NCBI GenBank assembly: GCA_024500155.1
Contig: CM044863.1
Coordinates: 10,781,501-10,845,500, forward strand
Length of the DNA stretch: 64,000 nucleotides
From: Chenopodium formosanum
Lineage: Eukaryota; Streptophyta; Magnoliopsida; Caryophyllales; Amaranthaceae
Reading direction: 5' to 3'
Part shown: piece by piece, positions 26,701 through 38,702 of the stretch
Layout of the letters: the number at the start of each line of letters is the position of its first letter
Numbering within the stretch: the first letter of the stretch is position 1
Notes under the pieces: generated by a model
What the model saw: only the letters and a program-made list of their open reading frames with translations
The model's database searches: none
What the model was told of the DNA's origin: nothing
Translations under genes and position numbers: made by a program

Positions 26701-29700
26701 TCCAAGTTTCTATTGCCTCTCAATTTTTATGTTGCAATGTTGCGCTTTATATTTCCAAGGTAACTGTAATTCTACTGTAGATATGTTGTAAAAATATAGT
26801 CATTTCTCATAATCATTTAAATTCTTCTCAGGGGGCTTCAATACCTCAATGTGGAAATGGGACAAATATTTTAATACCCTTACCTGGACCTGTCAGTTCT
26901 GAAGATATGGCTGTGACTGGAGCTGGTGCACGCCTTAATGGTGCAGATGCTTCTACCCTGTCATTGTTGTATGATTTTGAGGAATTGGAGGGAGAATTAG
27001 ACTTTCTCACTCGTGTGGTCTCTCTTACTTTCTATCCTGCTGCTTCTGGGAGAACTCCATTAACTCTCGGTGAGGTACAAGGCTGATCTGCTGGGAATTT
27101 TGTTGTAGTATCTGCTTCCCATTACTTGATTGTGAAATGTCAAAATATAGTTCTGATTTTTTTTACATGTGTATGATTAATTAAACTTCTTTTAGACCTA
27201 AAGCCGAAAAAGAAGACCTGTGCGCAAAAGATTATACAGAAAAGAACTTTTGGTCGTGCACAAATACTCGTTATCTGACTTGCTTCTCGCGTTGAGACTA
27301 TTCTGTGTTAGATGTGAGAGACATTGTAGAAGGATGAATCCTTGTAATCTGAGTACTAATTATTCATGAATTATGGTATATTGATATGTCTATGAAAATT
27401 TGGACAATGCTCCTCATAGATCTTGTAGAGGATGATGTGGAAATATGCAGCACCCCCTTTTCCCGAACTTAGAAGACATTTCTCATGTGAAAGTTTTGGC
27501 GTCTTCCACCAAATTTCATTTTTACTATTAATATGCTTTATAGCCATTATAGGGCTTAGTTATCTAAGAAGACTTTTGGAGGATTTACTTAGAAACCACT
27601 CATCTTTGTATTTGCAAATGCCAAGCAAATCTCCTTGCAGTCTCAGTTACATATGACTACCAAGGACTCCTGGTCTGCATTTGGTCTATAATACTATCAA
27701 TTTCATTTTAGTATGGGGTGATTGAGTCAATGTTTGCAGTCATCTGGTTCTAGACTGCAATATATAAAATCAAATGTCTCTGGATTGCTTTGGAGTGTGG
27801 ATTAGTCAAATATATTCTCAATCAATTGTCCAAAGTCTTACTGGAATTTCTGCAGTAAGAGTGCATAAGGATTCCCAATACTTGATTAACATTGAAGGCT
27901 TTTTTATAAATGGTGATGGTAGCCATGGTGCATGGTCAGTAGTTTTTTGCATTTTGGAACTTATATTGGTAATTTTGGAAATGTCGTAACAAAGAGCTTT
28001 ATTGTGTACTGCCATCAGCTGAGGGAGAAAACTACCATCTGTTCTTGTTTAGCGCTATAGCACTGTAGAGTCTGAAAGTTCAGCTTTCTTGTTCAATTTA
28101 TGTAGGATCTTATCTTAAAAGGTTTGTTACTGATGGGGATTGACTTTGATAAAACTTGCTTTGGGATTCTGACTTCTGAGGTTTTCTGTTGTCTTGTGGT
28201 ATGAAAGAAATTCAAAGTTTTTTCATAGCAATTTCACCTGCAATTTTCATTAATATGGTTAAAGATCTTTTGCCTCTCTCGCCTTTCTCCCTCTCGCTAT
28301 TTTCGAGTGGATATACTTCCCAGCAATCACAATACAACCCTAGTATTAATATCTTTTGGCCCCATTATATTGGAGTACTTCAGTCTGCTAAATTAGTTGC
28401 CTCCTCTCCTAGTGGAATGTTAATTGCATTTGTCTCCTAGTGCATAGTTGTCTCCTCCTTTTTCTGAGTTTGCAGTGTTGGTTCATCACACATCTTTATT
28501 TTTGTTTGTAACTCAGGATAAATCTGACCCCTTCCCCTGTTACCACCTACATATATCGGATATTTTAAGATGTCATTAGCCGCTTTACTGTCGTGTATAT
28601 TGGTTTATTTATTTATTTTTTATGGTATTATCTATGTATCTCTTTAATTTTGCCTTACTTTTATTGGAATTTAAAAAGGACTTACTACATTACTTGGCTG
28701 TGGCATGGTAATATCTTTGTAGGTAGAGGTTCTTGGAGTGTCTCTTCCTTGGAAAGAGATTTTCACTAATGAAGGTCGTGGTGCAAGATTGCGTGAGCAG
28801 GCAAAAAAATTCCAGAAACAAACAAATACTCTCTTGCCTGGTCCTCATTCCAGTACTGTAGGTGGTGCTTCAGTATCCAGAGAAATTTTTCAACCCAAAA
28901 CTCTGCCAAATTCTTCATCCAGCGATTGGTTTGACCTTTTGACTGGAGATGGAACTGATTTAAATCCATTTGGTAACTCTGTGAATGAGCATTGTGATGA
29001 TCAGACTGGTTCTGAGTCCCCTCCTCTGGTTGAGAAACCATCTGATAATGGTGCTAAGCAGTATATTAACTGCTTTAAGTCTCTTGCTGGTCCACAAATG
29101 GTATGTGTTGATTATTCTATTAGTAGTTAAGTAATACAAACATGAGATGTGATTGATAATTGATCTATGGCTCTGCTTTTGATGGGTCCTGATCTAGAGT
29201 TTTAAAAATTGCTGAAGGGCATAGCTAATACATCTCTAAGGGTGTCAAACCCATTTGTAATAATCCGAATTGATAATATAACTATGATTAGGACAGAGGT
29301 AGTTTATGTGTGTTTTTTCCATGATAGGGTTTGGGATTGTTTTGTTGATCACCTCTATCCTATTCATTTGGTCACTTAGTGTTGTAGGGACATTTCAAAG
29401 AAAATTAAATTCAAAGATTTGTGAATTACAAGTCCAAATCATGTTCATTAATAAAGCTACAGTAAGTACAGTTAACCAGATTTCGGTGGTTGGATTCATG
29501 GTCTAAGTTGACCACCAAGTTTTAAATTCAGGGCTCTAGACAATTGGCAGTTTTTAGGTGTTTAACATTGATGTTCTCATAATTTTAACTATAAATAAAC
29601 CACCAGAATTCAGCTAAAGGTATCATTAACCATTATGTAATTGGTTTGAAAGGGTAGTAATTTTCATTCATTTTTTAATGTTTCTTGGGATGAACTCAAG

Positions 29701-32700
29701 CTTTTATTTACCTATTGCAGAGACAGAAGCTGAATTTCATGGAAGCTATAAAGCTGGAAATTGAACGTTTGCACTTAAATCTTTCTGCTGCTGAGCGAGA
29801 TAGGGCACTATTGGCAGTTGGCACAGATCCTGCTTCTATAAATCCTAATCTGTTGCTTGACGATGTATACATGGTGAAATTATGCAGAGTTGCCAATAGT
29901 CTTGCAATGGTGGGACAAGCAGCTCTTGAAGACAAAATTACCAAATCAATTGGTCTTGAGAAAAGTGATGATGATGCTATTGATTTCTGGAATGTTTCTG
30001 GTTTTGGGGAGAGCTGTGTTGGTGGTGTATGTGAGGTACATGCTGAAAATGGGGAGGCAGCTCAAATTTCTAATGTGAAATTATCAGCAGATTCCTCAAA
30101 GTCTTTTTTGTGTTCTCATTGTGGAAGACACGTTTGTAAAATATGCTGTGCTGGAAGGGGAGCATCTCTGCTTGCAAGCTATAGTACAAGGGGTTCTTTA
30201 AGCTGTAATGGTGGACAGGGCCGCATTGGCTCAGATGGGGCTGTATGTAAACAATGCTGCAGCGATGTTGTGCTGAATGCATTAGTACTGGACTATGTCA
30301 GGGCCTTGTTGAGCTCCCGGAGAACCACTCGTGTTGGTGCTGCTGCATTTACAGCTTTAGCCAACATCCTTGGATTTTCCTTGAATGATGGAACTGAAGA
30401 AAAGTACAAATCTTCTGATGCTTTAGAATCTAGTAAAGTATTGGGAAAGTTACTTAAGGGGGAAGAATCTTTAGCTGAATTCCCATTTGCCAGCCTTTTG
30501 TATTCGGTAAGCTCTCTTTTCTATTTAGGTTAGATTTAGTAGAATTTGAGGGGTTTGAGGTATTTCACTAACCTGCATTAGATGATACCCTTTATGTGGC
30601 ACACTTGAGTAATTGACAACTTACATCTTTACTCGGTTCATTTTTTGACACGTGAACCCCCCCCCCCCCCCCATCCCATCTCAAATGTGATTCAGTGTTT
30701 GTAGAGTTTTTTTCATTAGACTGTTTAGTGTAATAAGTTGATGAAACATTTGTTCTTACCTGTAGTTCTTTTTTCCTGTCAATGCTCGAGGACATTTTGT
30801 TCTCGTGATGTAATACTATTGTTACTTGTGCAGTTCTAATATTATTTTTTAAGAGATAACTTAGTTGCATGGGTCAGTTGAAGCGATTTATTCTAGAAAG
30901 TGTGTAAATGTGAATGCACTCTATTTTATCTTTTTACCAAACCAAGGGGCCTCCACTTGTTTAAAGAACCTTCTGCGGTTTCTTTTTTTTTTATCCAAAT
31001 GTCTTTTTCAAGTTTGGATTATTGATTTGATAAACAATTGAGAAGCTGAAAAACAGTATGTTAATTACTTTTTTCCTCTGCTTTTCATGATTTTAGATTT
31101 ATTTTCAAGAAATATTGTATTTTATGGAGATGAACTCTATAAAAGTGGCGTTAGGTATAATAATTATCAATTGAGAAGCTGAAAAAGAGTATGAATTAAT
31201 TACTTATTTTTTTAGTTTGTGTGTGTGTGTGTGTGTGCCATTTGGTACTTTTATTTTGAGTGGACATGAACTATTATATTTCTGTCTTATTTTTTTTTTT
31301 TGTCCCTTTGTATTGGAAGGTTGAAACAGCTGTAGGAGCAGCTCCCTCCTTGTCATTATTCGCTCCTCTGGATTCAGGGCCCCAACATTCTTATTGGAGA
31401 GCTCCTCCAAACAACAATTGCATAGAGTTTGCCATTGCTCTTGGTTCTCTTTCTGATGTCAGTGGAGTAACTCTAGTGGTTAGCCCATGTGGCTACTCAG
31501 AAGCTGATGCTCCTACTGTAAGTGTTGGCTCTCTAACTAACATGGTGCCTGGCTAGTGAAGTGTACTGATTGAGTTATTCACAATTTATGGTCTGTTGTT
31601 TGTTATTCTATATCACGTGGATAGATAGTGAAATAAATAGCAATAGTCATGACTCAGGACATTATAGTTAGACGGAAAATAAATTCAGTTCTTATGTTCT
31701 TTTTCTAGGTTTCCAAATGGATATAAGCATATAACTTGAAAACAAAAGTGGAGACAACTGGCCATAGTAAAGCAGAACGTTACTGGAGACTATATTTATT
31801 TAGAAATACAGCCTACCTGTCCATAAAAATAATCTCATATTTTATTATAGGTTTTTGTTAAAACTTGTTGCCTATTGCGTAAAATTTTAATGGTTTATGA
31901 TTGGATTTCTAAGTGTCACTACATAAATTAATTGATGGGAAGAGGATAGAGATGGCACAACTATTATAAAGCTTCTTGTACAATGTCATATTCTTAGTTT
32001 TGATTGGTTTGAAGCTTTGAGTAGTATGGGAACTATCTTTGAAGCTGGTGTAATTATTGATGACTACCCTTTTTGTATTAATTTTTCGACTAACATGCTT
32101 CATCAGACCTGTTCCTGGATCATTTCTTTTGTGTTTTTTTCTCAATTCACACCTGACACAAGATCCCCAAACTCTCTTTCATCCTTACGCTTGAATCATA
32201 AAATAATTAATGATTTTCCCAAAATGGAGTTGTAAACTCTAACCCTATCCTGCTAATGATATCTTGTGAGTCTAGATTATCCTTTCAGCACTTGGTGGGT
32301 TAAATAAATAGCCCTAGTTAAATTCCAATTTCCTAATGTGTAACTTAATAGCTTCAGCGTTCACATGGGTGAAATTGCTAAGCTTCTCTTCTCACAAATC
32401 ACCCCTGTAACAACATCACAAAGGGTAAAACCAACTTTGCCAATACTTATATTAACTAGACCAGTTGCTAGTTCTTTCCTGTAAGAAGATGGTAAACCTT
32501 GTCTGTTATTCATCCCCTCTTTCTTTTGCACTGACAACTGTTTACATATTTATGCCCATTAGCTTATTGGGGTTGTGCATAACTAGAATTTTCATTTTTA
32601 TTCTACTATAGGTGCAAATTTGGGCCAGCAATAAAATAAGCAAGGAAGAAAGGTCATGTGTGGGAAAGTGGGAAGTGCAATCTATCTTGCAATCTTCGCC

Positions 32701-34585
32701 AGAGTACTATGGACCGGAAAATTTGGATGCCGTTGGGACTGCTCCCCGAAACATCAAGTTTTCCTTCAGGAATCCTGTTCGGTGCCGCGTCATTTGGATC
32801 ATGCTAAGCCTTCAACGAGCTGGTTCAGCTTCTGTGAATTTTGGGAGTGATTTCAATCTTTTGTCACTGGATGAGAATCCTTTTGTTCAATCAACTAGGC
32901 GTGCATCTTTCGGGAGCCTAGATGAAAGAGATCCGTGTCTTCATGCCAAACGAATTCTTGTGCTTGGAACTTCATTGAAAAAGGACATGGAGCTCACAGC
33001 ACCAGAAAGTTCAGAACAGTTAAAATTGCAAAATTGGTTGCAGAAGCCACCTCAGCTAAATAGATTTAAGGTTCATGTGATGCTTATATTTGCCTGGCGC
33101 TTCTAAGACTGCATTATTCTGCTTGTATCACTTTCCACCTGTCAAATTTCATATGTACTGAAACAGCAAGTTTGCCTTTGCATTTCAGGTTCCAATTGAG
33201 ACTGAAAGGTTAATCGAGAATGATTTTGTCTTAGAGCAGTATTTATCACCTGCTTCGCCGTTGTTAGCTGGTTTTCGTCTTGATGCTTTTAGTGCTATTA
33301 GACCTCGGACAACTCATTCACCAACATCTGATCTGCATGCTTGGGATCCCTCTGCAGTATTACTCGTAGAAGAAAGGCATATCACACCTGCCATGTTATT
33401 TATTCAAGTATCTGTTCTCCAGGTAATCGTGGTCACCAATTGTGAACACCAGCTTGTTTCTTACTTCATATATAATCTTGTTGTGGAAATATAATTGTTT
33501 GTTTCAATTGTAGTTGCAAACTTTGACCAAATACTATAATACTCAATATCCAGTTCTGTAGTTTACTCGTTCGGTGAACAATTTTAAGCCTTATATGGAA
33601 GGAAATTATATAGAAGAAATCTGGATCAAGTTCACAAGCCAAATTAACTAACAGCATAGACTCTACATTAACAAGAATTAAATTCTGCAATAAGCTTGAA
33701 GAGTTAGATCATGTACAGGGTAAAGCTTTCCACATGATAAAATAAGACTGTATATGTGCGATTGTGTGCTGGACGAGAACTAAGTAAAAATGCTATTTTC
33801 TCGGTTGCCAATTGTGACTGGTTGTCAGAGCTTCAATTTGGAATGACAAAAACATGCTTCTTTCTTTTTTTTAGAAATAACTTTCTTTCATATGAAACAA
33901 ACTGAGTTATGTAGCTGCTAGATGGTGTGGGTCATTATAGTCTGTTCAGCAGGTTAGCCGCTCCTTTTTTTTAAGGATGGCAAATTCATACTTACATTCT
34001 GTCAGAAGCTCTATTAAGGAAAACTCTTCATTTAGTTTTTCAAGGGGGTAAAATGTCTTTGGTTCCTTTTGTTTTCCCGTCTGGGCTTCTTCAGTAAGAC
34101 AGTAAGGATGTGTTCTTTTTACACTATAGGTGTGGACGTCTGGTTTGAGTTTGTGAGATGCCTTTCCTGATGTGTGTCTGTAATTGGGTTGTTTGTTTTA
34201 TTTTTGTGTGTTGCGGTTTGATAGAGATGCCGTATACTTGAATCATGCAATTTAATCAAATCCGAAATTTAGAGTTATGTTGAGTAATTTTGTTGTTATT
34301 TTTCAGGATACTAACATGGTAACAGTCGCGGAATATCGATTGCCAGAAACCAGGCCTGGAACTCCAATGTATTTTGATTTGCCAAGACAATTGCAGACTC
34401 GTAGAATCACGTTTAGACTTCTTGGGGATGTTGCTGCATATATTGATGACCCTGCAGAGCAAGATGATGCCGAGTACAGAAGTTCACCCTTGGCTGCAGG
34501 ACTTTCCCTGGCCAATAGAGTAAAGTTATACTATTATGCTGACCCATATGAACTTGGAAAATGGGCTGGCCTTTCTGCTGTCTAA
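17723..34585 (+). CDS. SAC9: SAC9-type phosphoinositide phosphatase (SAC domain plus WW domain)
   Basis: Thirteen coding exons: 17723-17735, 18861-19459, 20906-21038, 23038-24245, 25211-25318, 25451-25621, 26832-27074, 28723-29100, 29721-30506, 31320-31517, 32612-33070, 33189-33422 and 34307-34585. They join in phase to 4809 nt, 1602 residues; Arabidopsis SAC9 is about 1646. SAC9 turns over PI(4,5)P2-type phosphoinositides and is linked to stress signalling and membrane traffic. The SAC domain (about residues 10-490) carries the Cys-x5-Arg-Thr signature in RFNCADSLDRTNAAS, with the catalytic Cys near residue 457. It is followed by a WW domain (PLPPGWEKR to TTTWSHPCPDKP) whose two Trp are near 510 and 533. 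The long C-terminal half is specific to SAC9. It includes a cysteine-rich stretch near 1082-1150 (CSHCGRHVCKICCAG, later CKQCC) that may bind zinc, and ends NRVKLYYYADPYELGKW. Coding intron 3 holds a Pack-MULE, but the flanking splice sites are intact, so the gene should be functional. Confidence 0.96.
18657..18741. mobile_element. Stowaway-like MITE in SAC9 intron 1
   Basis: An 85-bp palindromic element begins CCTCCGTTTCTTATTATTTG and ends with nearly the reverse complement (AATAAGAAATAGAGG), flanked by TA on both sides. Terminal CTCCGTTTC and a TA target are typical of Stowaway (Tc1/mariner) MITEs. The two arms pair almost end to end. Confidence 0.7.
20464..20634. mobile_element. Stowaway/Tourist-like MITE in SAC9 intron 2
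   Basis: The left end CTCTTTCGGTTTCAAGAT and right end TTCTAAAATGGAACGCAGGGAG are inverted and related, flanked by TTA on both sides; length 171 bp. The interior holds a poly-G tract. The arms are diverged, so this is a moderate-confidence call. Confidence 0.5.
21451..21720 (+). pseudogene. Captured U-box/armadillo-repeat (PUB-type) gene fragment
   Basis: An open frame inside the MULE reads LLRSESERTRSDATLVLYNL, then SLDHSNRVKHMKQFNAVPPL, and later QLVLYKLAASEEGRRSMLDG. This matches the armadillo repeats of plant U-box E3 ligases of the PUB38-41 kind. Between LLAVL and QLVLYKL part of a repeat seems to be missing. There is no U-box and the ends are abrupt: the frame runs into the MULE repeat region. 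It is an incomplete capture, probably without ubiquitin-ligase function. The parent gene is not in the window. Confidence 0.7.
21810..22110. repeat. Degenerate tandem repeat within the Pack-MULE
   Basis: About a dozen imperfect units of roughly 17-24 bp are built on CAACAAATTCGACCCCAAAA. They follow directly after the captured armadillo fragment. On the plus strand the run is rich in C and A and almost lacks G. Confidence 0.85.
31218..31237. repeat. (GT)n microsatellite in SAC9 intron 9
   Basis: About ten GT dinucleotides lie roughly 80 bases upstream of the acceptor of coding exon 10 (31320). There is no sign that it affects the splice site. Confidence 0.9.
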
Positions 34586-35482
34586 ATACAAGTCATCTAT
34601 TCAACAAACCGCTTGTTTTTCTCTTTTTTGTGCAATAGTGTGTATAGCACAATGATTGTATTAGTGGCTTTGCCGCCATTTTTTTCCTGCTTATATTCAT
34701 TGCTGTAATGTTCTGTATCAATTTTGATTCATTGATTAAATATATATCAGGTTTCGGTTAATAAAACTGGTGTTATTGAAATTGAAAAGCGTTTATGTTT
34801 TCCTTTTCTTGCTGGTGATTAGTTCAGTTCATAGCAGTACTCATCCAAAATATGGTGTTACAACTTGTGTATAATGCCTACCCCGATACATTCAAAATTA
34901 AGTTCTGCTCAAAATTGTTCGTGAAGTAAACAATTGAGGCTAAACAAAACTTTTAAACTCGATTAATGAGCAAGCATAGCTTGAAGGCATTACTTGTTCT
35001 GCTTGCATCAATTCGTTATATCTAAAAACAAATATGGCTTATTCTCTATGTTCCTTTTTGTTTGTCTTATTTAATTTTACGCATATTTTTTTTAAAGCAT
35101 ACATTTGAATTTATCTTCAATTATAGGTGTAATAATAGAAATATATTATAACTACACATAACATAAATCTAGCAAAATGTCACATAAATAAATAAATAAA
35201 AAATAAATAAAAAAAAAACCGAAGAACAATTAAGACACATAGATTCTAAAAAGGGTCCACGCAATATGAAAACCTTATCAAAAATCAACCAATAGATAAC
35301 ACTTTCTATGTACATAACATATCCATTTTTTTTATTTAACATATGCTTTACATTTCTATGAACAAAAAATACATGGACCGAAACACAACACAAAGGGAGA
35401 AAATGTCATCATCCACTTGATTTGAGACCTGAAATTTCAAACCAAGCAAAAATAATAATTATATTCGAGTAGAGTTGGAAAA
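34586..35482. other. SAC9 3' UTR and promoter of the small plastid gene
   Basis: The SAC9 3' UTR probably ends near 34760-34800, where AATAAAAC (34760) looks like a polyadenylation signal. The remainder to 35482 is AT-rich promoter and leader of the next gene. No ORF or repeat of note was seen. Confidence 0.5.
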
Positions 35483-37102
35483 ATGAGCCAAGCATTAAGC
35501 ACAGTTTCCAGCTTAATTACAAGATCATCAACAATTAAATTTTCTAAGCCTAACAAAATTCATACACAATGTCTTAATGTTCGTATGATTTCTGTATCTC
35601 CTCCTCAAAATGTCTCAGTTGATGCACCAATATCTCTTACTCCTACCCCGCGAAGGTATTTTTTATTTTTCTTATCATATTTGCTAATTTATTTTGAATA
35701 ATTTATGTGTATATGCCTCAAAAAATAAATTAATGTGTATATAATACGGAGTGTAATGTTATACGGAGTAATGTCATATTATATTTTTAATGGTTTTTTG
35801 AGACCTTAATAGGGTTCATATTGAATTAAAGATGATGGTAAATTAAATTTAGTTTTTTTTTTTGAAGGGGGAATTAAATTTGGCTTAATGAAGGTTTCCC
35901 AAAAAAAAAAAAAAATAGCTTAATGAATGTAATTGAACTGCATAATAATGACTATGGCATGCATGAGCTAATGGAGGTTTAATAGACAGATTATCACACA
36001 TTAATTAACGCTGAACAAAGCTTAACTTTGTCCTATACTCACGTATTGTAAATTTTTATATACTAGGGTAGCTAACGCGCGCGATGCGCGCGTCATAGCT
36101 AGCCATATCTTGAAGGTTTTTTTGGTTTGGCTTTTAAATCACAAAATTAGTTTTTTTAACAATAAGAGAAATTTTTCCTAAAAAAAAAACAATAAGAGAA
36201 AATATGTAATCAACTATATTTAGGTGGTATAAATGTTCAAGACAACTAACATTTATGAAAGCATAAAAGTACATAAATATTTTAGAGGGTATAGTTGTCT
36301 AAACACTATTCATTAAAATAGCATCTACATATTAATGAGGGTATGTATGTAAATACACATTTTGAAGGGTATAATTGACATTACACTATTTATAAGAGTA
36401 TGTTTCTACTTTTTATAAGGTAGGGATGTATATTCATTTGTTCTTGAAATATAAAGTAGTTTACCCCCAAATAAAAATGTATTTTGTATATGTATATTCA
36501 TTTGTTCTTGAAATATAAATCAATGAACTAACTTATCTTTTAACAATGTTTCAATTTCTCATAATTTATGATTTAAACATTATTTCATAGAAAATAAAAA
36601 CTTTATCTAGGTAATATTGGAAAACAAAATCATAAAATGTTACATATTACTACATCAGGTCATCCGTATCAAAATACTTGTTATGCTTTGTCCTTTGCAC
36701 GTTTGCACTATTTATACACTAACTTATTAAATGAATCACTAGATTAGTATGTTGAATTTGCTTTGATAATATTACTACTTATCAAACGGACCGTTGAACT
36801 AGTACTTTCGGGTATGCAGAGATGCTATTATATTGGGAGTTGCATTGGGGGTAGCTGTTGCAGCATTAGGGCTAAATATTAGTGACAAAGCATTGGCAGC
36901 AGCAAGAAGACCACCCCCAAAAACAGAAGATCAAGAGAAAAAGGACCCAAATGTAAGTGGAGTCCTAGCCAAAGTCCTAGCTAGTAAAAAGAGGAAGGAA
37001 GCCATGAAACAAGCCATGGCTCAGCAAAGAGAGAGGGGAAAGAAAATTGAGGAACCACCCTCTACTTCATCCCCTCCTTCCCAAGAGTCTCCACCTTCTT
37101 AA
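35483..37102 (+). CDS. Small predicted thylakoid-lumen protein (Tat-type signal), function unknown
   Basis: Two exons, 35483-35655 and 36820-37102, join in phase (AG|A gives Arg) to 151 residues. The N terminus (MSQALSTVSSLITRSSTIKF) is Ser/Thr-rich and basic, a typical plastid transit peptide. Just after the splice junction comes TPRRDAIILGVALGVAVAAL followed by NISDKALAAARR: a twin arginine, a hydrophobic core and an Ala-x-Ala site. That layout suits a bipartite signal for the thylakoid Tat route, although a single anchored helix is also possible. The mature part is only about 70 residues, charged and proline-tipped (RRPPPKTEDQEKKDPNVSG ... KKRKEAMKQAMAQQRERGKK), ending in a Ser/Pro tail. 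I do not recognise a named family. The intron carries a Helitron at 36063-36426. Confidence 0.75.
36063..36426 (-). mobile_element. Non-autonomous Helitron in the intron of the small plastid gene
   Basis: Read on the minus strand the element starts TCCCTACCTTATAAAAAG and ends with a GC hairpin (CGCGCGC-ATC-GCGCGCG, 36092-36076), nine bases, then CTAG at 36066-36063. The flanks are A and T, as Helitron insertion between A and T without duplication predicts. Length 364 bp, with no coding capacity. The first 30-odd bases match the start of the larger interrupted element ending at 59190. Confidence 0.8.
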
Positions 37103-37687
37103 TTTTTGTATCTAAAGTGATTATATATGTGTAAACATACATAATTAGTTATTTAACTGTATACTCTAATTTCAATAATCTTTCATTAATTCTTTTTACT
37201 AGTTTATATATGTGTTATTTTGTATGGAGATTTCTTAAATAAAGGTTGGAATTTGTTGTATGGATTTACTATTTTAATTCGATCTAGGTGTGTTAGTTTG
37301 GTTAAATTAGTTGGAAACTAATAATTGATTGAAAATGATAGGTCACAATGATAAGATGGGAGAAAATTTAATGAAGGTTACGTTCATCGGCAACTATTGT
37401 CTTTGATTTTTGATCCAGTATTAGCACGTCAGATTCTTAAAAGTGATCGATGTTTGAATGGGTGAAACAATAAATTCATTCTAAATGGAGGGATGTTATA
37501 TGAAATACGGGTGCTAATTAATTATCAATGTTGGTCACACTATTCTTTAACGCCAGCTGTTAGTCGTTAGAATGCATTTTTCAAATTTTTTTTATTCCTA
37601 ATCATACCCACTTCAGCACATTTTCTGTGTGGCCGGTCACATCGTGTGGCTGGCTGATACACGCTAAAACACTGACTAGTAACCTCG

Positions 37688-37862
37688 CTCTAATCGGCCG
37701 AGTAATCCCTGACCGATCGAATAACCCTTAGCTTGATCGACCGAGTAATCCCTGACCGATCAAGTAACCCTTGACCGAGTAACTCCTAATCGACCGAGTA
37801 ACTCTTAATCGACCGAGTAAACCCTGATCGACCGAGTAAACCCTAACTGACCGAGTAGTACC
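37688..37862. repeat. Minisatellite of about 18 bp built on GACCGAGTAA
   Basis: Roughly nine imperfect units of the form GATCGACCGAGTAACCCT occur head to tail with some spacing changes. The array is bracketed by related GTGTGGC(C/T)GGC and GTGTGGCCAGCCACAT blocks (near 37630 and 37877). GC content is well above the surrounding AT-rich DNA. Confidence 0.85.
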
Positions 37863-38061
37863 CTTGACCAATTGAGGTGTGGCCAGCCACATATGAAACT
37901 TTGTGTACCCACTTATATATTTTACTCTTTTGCCTAAAACTCCAAGCACACCCCCAATAAGGCACTTGAAAAAACGGAGGGAATATTAACATAATGAATA
38001 AAGAATATGGTCAAAAATCAGTATAAATGAGAGGATTGATAAATTCAAGTAATTTTAATTA

Positions 38062-38229
38062 GGGCTCATTTTGTTCACCTTATTTTCACTTATTTCACGT
38101 CTAATAAAAGTTCAGATAAGTTCATTTTAGAAAAACTAAGTTCTGATAAGGGTTATCTAAGCTTAAATTACAACTAAAGTAATTTTAATTAATTCAAATA
38201 ATTGAAAATATGGTGAATAGAACACACCC
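38062..38229. mobile_element. Tourist-like (PIF/Harbinger) MITE 1
   Basis: The left end GGGCTCATTTTGTTCACC and right end GGTGAATAGAACACACCC form terminal inverted repeats. The target duplication is TTA (38059-38061 and 38230-38232), the PIF/Harbinger signature. Length 168 bp. A truncated relative starts near 62143 (GTGTGTTCTATTCGCC). Confidence 0.75.
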
Positions 38230-38238
38230 TTAAAATTA

Positions 38239-38530
38239 GGCCTTGTTTGGTTGGATGTAGGAAGTAGAAATGCCAAAGAAACCTCAATTCCTATGAAATT
38301 GTAATTCCTAGTAATTTTCAAAAGTTGTTTAGTTGGATGTAGGAATTTCTATTTTCCATGGGAAGTTCAACTTACCTAGGGGGGATTAGGAAAATTAATT
38401 CCTCCATTTTATGAGAAATAGAACGTTCTAAGAAATCCCAATTCCTACATTATTATCAACCAAACAAGCATGCATAAATTCATTTCCTACAAAATCAAAA
38501 TTCCCATGAATTTGGATGTCAACCAAAGCC
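38239..38530. mobile_element. Tourist-like (PIF/Harbinger) MITE 2
   Basis: The left end GGCCTTGTTTGGTTGGATG and right end GGATGTCAACCAAAGCC are inverted repeats, flanked by TTA on both sides (38236-38238, 38531-38533). Length 292 bp. It sits nine bases from MITE 1 but has different termini, so this is an independent insertion. Confidence 0.78.
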
Positions 38531-38702
38531 TTAGTACAATACACGCAATAGAATTTTTGTGGTGAATCAAATATACCCAAAATCAAAAACTTGTTAAAAA
38601 AAAAAAATTCAAAAACTCAAAAATTGTAAAATTCCAACACTACCCCTGTTTGGTTTATTCTCTGCAAAGCATCATTTCAGGTGGTGGCTTGAATTGGAGA
38701 AG

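Larger units (their letters stand above)
37103..38702. other. Spacer between small plastid gene and HAD gene; minisatellite and two Tourist MITEs
   Basis: The 3' UTR of the plastid gene probably extends to about 37250. 37680-37865 holds a tandem repeat and 38062-38530 two adjacent Tourist-like MITEs. The HAD promoter and leader lie in about 38540-38702. No protein gene was found. Confidence 0.6.

Noticed and set aside
36103..36112. A plus-strand Helitron end at the second CTAG after the GC hairpin (near 36110)
   Set aside because: The base after CTAG is C rather than T and no matching 5' end lies to the left; the minus-strand reading fits both ends.
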